Assembly: GCA_016715825.1 (NCBI GenBank)
Contig: JADJXO010000001.1
Coordinates: forward strand, 805,001 to 869,000
Source of the DNA: Nitrospira sp.
GTDB lineage: Bacteria; Nitrospirota; Nitrospiria; Nitrospirales; Nitrospiraceae
Reading direction: 5' to 3'
DNA: 64,000 nucleotides
Each line of letters starts with the position of its first letter. Position 1 is the stretch's first letter. Of the stretch, positions 61,100 through 64,000 are shown piece by piece. The notes beneath the pieces were generated by a model. The model saw only the letters and a program-made list of their open reading frames with translations. It searched no databases and was not told where the DNA came from. The translations under genes were made by a program, and so were the position numbers.

Positions 61100-61612
61100 C
61101 TAGTCATAGATGTGCACGCCTCGCTTGAGCCAAACCCCCCAGAACCTTGAGTAGGCATGGATCCGGTCCGTTTCGGAACCATCGTCAGTCACGACCGAGC
61201 GCCCTGTGTTGATCCATTCGAAAATGCCGCCATAGACGTTGACCACGTTGAGATATCCATCTTCCCGTAGTCGTTCCGCAATCCGTTCACTGCGGTACCC
61301 CACGGCGCAGTAGACCGCCACAGGCGCGTGTTTGTCGATGCCGGCTAACCGAGTCGGAGAAACCTCTTCGTACCCCACCCAGATGGCACCTGGAATATGA
61401 CTCACCTCGAACTCCCGGTACCCACGGGCATCCAGTACGTGAAAGTTTTGCGAGGTAAGGGTATCGACCGACACCTCGGGCACGCTGTGTGAGAGCAACA
61501 GGGACAGCAAGAGATCGTAGGACGTATCCCTCACATGAATAGGAGCCTGGAGATGATGCCCCCACATGAGGAGGAGAACGAGGAGCAGCGCCAAGACGAT
61601 GACATTTCGCAT
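61100..61612 (-). CDS. Membrane-anchored rhodanese-like protein
   Basis: 170 residues from ATG 61612. A single N-terminal membrane helix (VIVLALLLVLLLMWG) anchors a rhodanese domain outside the cytoplasm. The domain starts with NFHVLDARGYREFEVSHIPG and has the active-site loop VYCAVGYRSERIAERL with the catalytic cysteine, then YLNVVNVYGGIFEWIN. The second rhodanese of this window, it differs from the one at 52952 in being membrane-bound. A GTG at 61678 would add 22 residues and is possible; neither start has a clear ribosome site. Confidence 0.75.
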   Translation of the reverse strand: MRNVIVLALLLVLLLMWGHHLQAPIHVRDTSYDLLLSLLLSHSVPEVSVDTLTSQNFHVLDARGYREFEVSHIPGAIWVGYEEVSPTRLAGIDKHAPVAVYCAVGYRSERIAERLREDGYLNVVNVYGGIFEWINTGRSVVTDDGSETDRIHAYSRFWGVWLKRGVHIYD

Positions 61613-61757
61613 CAGAATTCGTAGGAAGACTGACCCGATCCGGCCCCCATCCTGTCGGCCCGTATCAGGATGAGGCACAACACAGCCAGGTGCCGTCGCG
61701 ATGGCTCACACACGAACGCCGACGTTTTTACGACCATGCCTGTCTGAACCACAGGGC

Positions 61758-62057
61758 CTACGTCAATCTTCTCTTTGCCTTGTTGACTAACTTCCTCCCC
61801 ATCCCCTGCGCTCGGCCAAGCATTTTCCCGATGGTCGCTCCGGCTTTACGAGCCCTCGTGTGAGCCGCCATACTCCCGAGGCTCGCTTTTGGGGCCGTCG
61901 TCTTTGCCACCGTGCGCACCTGTTTGGCTGTGGATCGAACAGCGTTCCGACCTTGGCTGGCAAGACTCTTCCCTTTGTTTACGGCTGTCCGTTTCGTGTG
62001 AGCCGCACGTTTGGCAACTTTCGCTGTAACTCGCTGAACTGATCGTGATGTGGCCAT
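61758..62057 (-). CDS. Histone H1-like basic protein
   Basis: 99 residues from ATG 62057, seven bases after GAGAGGAG. Lysine, arginine and alanine make up about half of it (RVTAKVAKRAAHTKRTAVNK, RSTAKQVRTVAKTTAPKAS); no acidic cluster and no aromatic core, so it is probably unstructured and binds DNA like bacterial H1-type proteins. Codons upstream to 62120 are not used because the ribosome site lies among them. Its low complexity does not allow homologues to be judged by eye. Confidence 0.65.
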   Translation of the reverse strand: MATSRSVQRVTAKVAKRAAHTKRTAVNKGKSLASQGRNAVRSTAKQVRTVAKTTAPKASLGSMAAHTRARKAGATIGKMLGRAQGMGRKLVNKAKRRLT

Positions 62058-62317
62058 TGTCATCTCCTCTCTGGTGACTCGTGGGTGGCGGTGCTGCGTG
62101 ATGAGTAGCATAGCCCGCACGGTGGTTCAAGCATTCACAGCCTGAGAAGACCAAGGAGGAGGATGAACGGTCCCATACCCATCGACACCCATGACGGCAA
62201 GACAACGAATGGATTGCGCTGTTCCCGATCCTTGTCTCAACCCTTGCATTGGCGACGAAAAGAGAAGACTATTGCCCCACACAGAATGTGCCAATGTGCA
62301 TGCGGCAGGTTTCCGAA

Positions 62318-63817
62318 ATGAGCCTCAATTCGAACCGCCAGTTCCAACCAGCCAAACTCCGAGACCTTTTCAGGCGCTATCAGATCGGCGAACACTTCGA
62401 TGAAATGTTCGAAGCCCCGGAACGACTTCGGCCGCACTATCGCCAGTTATATGAGCAACTTCAGGCACTCTCGGTCGGCGAACTCGCCCAGTATCAAGAG
62501 CTGGCCGCCAGAGCTTTTTTAGATCAGGGAATTACATTTACGGTGTACGGAGACGCACAGGAAACGGAACGCATTTTCCCCTTTGACCTTCTGCCTCGTA
62601 TCATTCCTAACAGCGAATGGCGACACATAGAGCAGGGTATCCGACAACGGATTCAAGCGCTCAACGCGTTCTTATTCGATGTCTATGGCGAGCAGCGCAT
62701 TCTGCGCGAGGGGATTATCCCTCGTGAGCTTGTTGAAGGTGCGTCAGGTTTTCAACAGGAGTTCGTTGGATTCAGACCTCCGCGCGATCTGTATATTCAT
62801 ATCGCCGGCATTGATCTTGTTCGGAATCAGGACGGCACATACCTCGTTCTGGAAGACAATCTGCGGACTCCATCGGGTATCTCATATGTCTTGGAAACTC
62901 GTGAGATTATGAAGCGTGTCTTTCCGAGTTTATTCAAGCAAATGCGAATCAGGCCGGTCGATCACTATCCGAATCAGTTGCTGGAAAATCTTCGTTATCT
63001 TGCACCGGACATTCGCGAGAATCCCACCGTGGTCCTGCTGACACCAGGGGTAAATAATTCCGCCTATTTCGAGCATTCGTTCCTGGCGCTTCAAATGGGG
63101 ATCGAGCTTGTGGAGGGTCGGGATTTGATCGTGGAGTCCGATCGAGTCTATATGAAAACGACTCAAGGATTGCAGCAAGTGGATGTCATTTATCGACGAG
63201 TGGATGATAGGTTTTTGGACCCAGAAGTCTTTCATCGCGACTCACTGTTGGGAGTACCGGGTCTCATGCGGGCCTACCATGCCGGACACGTGGCCTTAGC
63301 CAACGCAATCGGCAATGGCGTGGCAGACGATAAGGCCATCTATGCCTACGTACCGCAGATGATTGCCTTCTATTTGAGTGAAACTCCCGTGCTCCCCAAC
63401 GTCGATACCTATCTCTGCAGTCGAGAGGGGGATCTCAGGTATGTGCTCGATCACCTTCCCTCTCTCGTGGTGAAAGCCGTGAATGAATCGGGTGGGTATG
63501 GCATGTTGATGGGGCCGGCCTCCACCAAAGCTGAACAGGAAGAGTTTCGAACGCGTATCCGTCACAATCCCAGAAACTACATCGCGCAGCCGATCGTGTC
63601 GTTATCGAGATTACCCTGTCTCACGGACAACCATTCCGGTGATTTCGAGTTTGCCGGACGCCATATCGATCTACGACCCTTCGTGCTCTCCGGTAAGGAC
63701 ATTACGCTCTCACTGGGCGGACTCACACGCGTGGCCTTGCAGGAGGGCTCCCTCGTCGTGAACTCTTCCCAAGGCGGGGGCAGTAAAGGAACCTGGGTCC
63801 TCTATGGAGAAGACTGA
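62318..63817 (+). CDS. Circularly permuted ATP-grasp family protein
   Basis: 499 residues. The family signs are visible: GFRPPRDLYIHIAGIDLVRN near residue 150, EDNLRTPSGISYVLETRE, the nucleotide-binding GVNNSAYFEHSF, VDVIYRRVDDRFLDPE, VVKAVNESGGYGMLMGP and the closing GGLTRVALQEGSLVVNSSQG. Members are usually encoded next to an alpha-E protein, as here (the next gene begins six bases after the stop), and often near a transglutaminase and the Anbu proteasome homologue; they are thought to form an amide or peptide bond with ATP, but the substrate is unknown. ATG 62318 is preferred; in-frame starts upstream (62249, 62294) lack ribosome sites. Confidence 0.88.
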   Translation: MSLNSNRQFQPAKLRDLFRRYQIGEHFDEMFEAPERLRPHYRQLYEQLQALSVGELAQYQELAARAFLDQGITFTVYGDAQETERIFPFDLLPRIIPNSEWRHIEQGIRQRIQALNAFLFDVYGEQRILREGIIPRELVEGASGFQQEFVGFRPPRDLYIHIAGIDLVRNQDGTYLVLEDNLRTPSGISYVLETREIMKRVFPSLFKQMRIRPVDHYPNQLLENLRYLAPDIRENPTVVLLTPGVNNSAYFEHSFLALQMGIELVEGRDLIVESDRVYMKTTQGLQQVDVIYRRVDDRFLDPEVFHRDSLLGVPGLMRAYHAGHVALANAIGNGVADDKAIYAYVPQMIAFYLSETPVLPNVDTYLCSREGDLRYVLDHLPSLVVKAVNESGGYGMLMGPASTKAEQEEFRTRIRHNPRNYIAQPIVSLSRLPCLTDNHSGDFEFAGRHIDLRPFVLSGKDITLSLGGLTRVALQEGSLVVNSSQGGGSKGTWVLYGED

Positions 63818-63823
63818 CGATCC

Positions 63824-64000
63824 ATGCTGAGCCGAACTGCAGAATCGTGTTTTTGGATCGCCCGCTATACGGAACGCGCCGAGTACACGGCCAGGCTGAT
63901 CAACGTCCATTATCAGTTGTTGCTGGGAAGCTCCAACCAACACGATCAGAACACAATTTGGCGATGGTATCTGGAGAGCACCGGACAGCTCTCGTTGTAC
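63824..64000 (+). CDS. Alpha-E domain protein, N-terminal part (cut by window edge)
   Basis: The first 59 codons are visible, beginning MLSRTAESCFWIARYTERAE, the typical start of the alpha-E (DUF403) family, all-helical proteins of about 310 residues that accompany CP-ATP-grasp enzymes. The next part, YTARLINVHYQLLLGSSN, fits the same family. The gene starts six bases after the ATP-grasp stop and is certainly co-transcribed with it. Confidence 0.85.
   Translation, partial: MLSRTAESCFWIARYTERAEYTARLINVHYQLLLGSSNQHDQNTIWRWYLESTGQLSLY

Noticed and set aside
1..64000. CRISPR arrays, tRNA/rRNA genes, insertion sequences
   Set aside because: I looked for regularly spaced short repeats, cloverleaf-like sequence, and transposase motifs with terminal repeats and found none I could support; the only regular array is the 378-bp coding repeat.

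Overview
The window is a chromosomal stretch of a Gram-negative, respiring bacterium. Outer-membrane porin, lipoproteins, periplasmic proteins and a complete 13-gene complex I operon (nuoA-N, with nuoC and nuoD fused) are all present. The protein families, the wealth of multidomain sensors, the circularly permuted ATP-grasp/alpha-E pair at the right edge and the moderately high G+C fit Nitrospira (Nitrospirota) best. That assignment is inference, since no rRNA or tRNA is present to fix it.

Layout, left to right. 1-4.9 kb: a minus-strand operon of a lipoprotein, an outer-membrane porin, a small PstS-like periplasmic binding protein, a PAS-containing histidine kinase and the start of its response regulator; it looks like a nutrient-sensing unit. 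5.0-7.7 kb: a three-module DHH/CBS/tRNA-nucleotidyltransferase fusion. 8.0-23.2 kb: nuoA-B-CD-E-F-G-H-I-J-K-L-M-N, with inverted repeats in most of the intergenic spacers. 23.3-30.2 kb: a minus-strand type I restriction-modification island (hsdR, hsdS, a zeta-type P-loop kinase with a small partner, and hsdM broken by a one-base insertion). 30.3-39.5 kb: housekeeping and accessory genes (MFS transporter, J-domain protein, class V aminotransferase plus amidohydrolase, CPBP protease, NAD-dependent epimerase, beta-propeller lipoprotein).

39.5-48.6 kb: a long minus-strand signalling operon made of a small membrane protein, two HAMP-only membrane proteins, a pseudopilin with a glycine-rich insert, a large hybrid histidine kinase (split by an apparent one-base deletion) and a REC-PAS-GGDEF-EAL protein whose GGDEF is degenerate and EAL intact. 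It reads as a surface- or envelope-sensing module that ends in c-di-GMP breakdown, and it is the best candidate here for an undescribed system.

48.7-62.1 kb: an epoxide-hydrolase-like enzyme, a tandem-domain small protein, a secreted propeller protein, an aldose epimerase, two rhodaneses, a 1283-residue DUF4347/cadherin surface protein with three almost identical 378-bp tandem repeats, several secreted or membrane proteins of unknown role and a histone H1-like basic protein. 62.3 kb to the end: a CP-ATP-grasp protein and the start of an alpha-E protein, usually part of a larger cluster that would continue beyond the window.

Several genes lack a Shine-Dalgarno sequence but have a -10 element 6-9 bases before the ATG, which suggests leaderless or near-leaderless transcripts.
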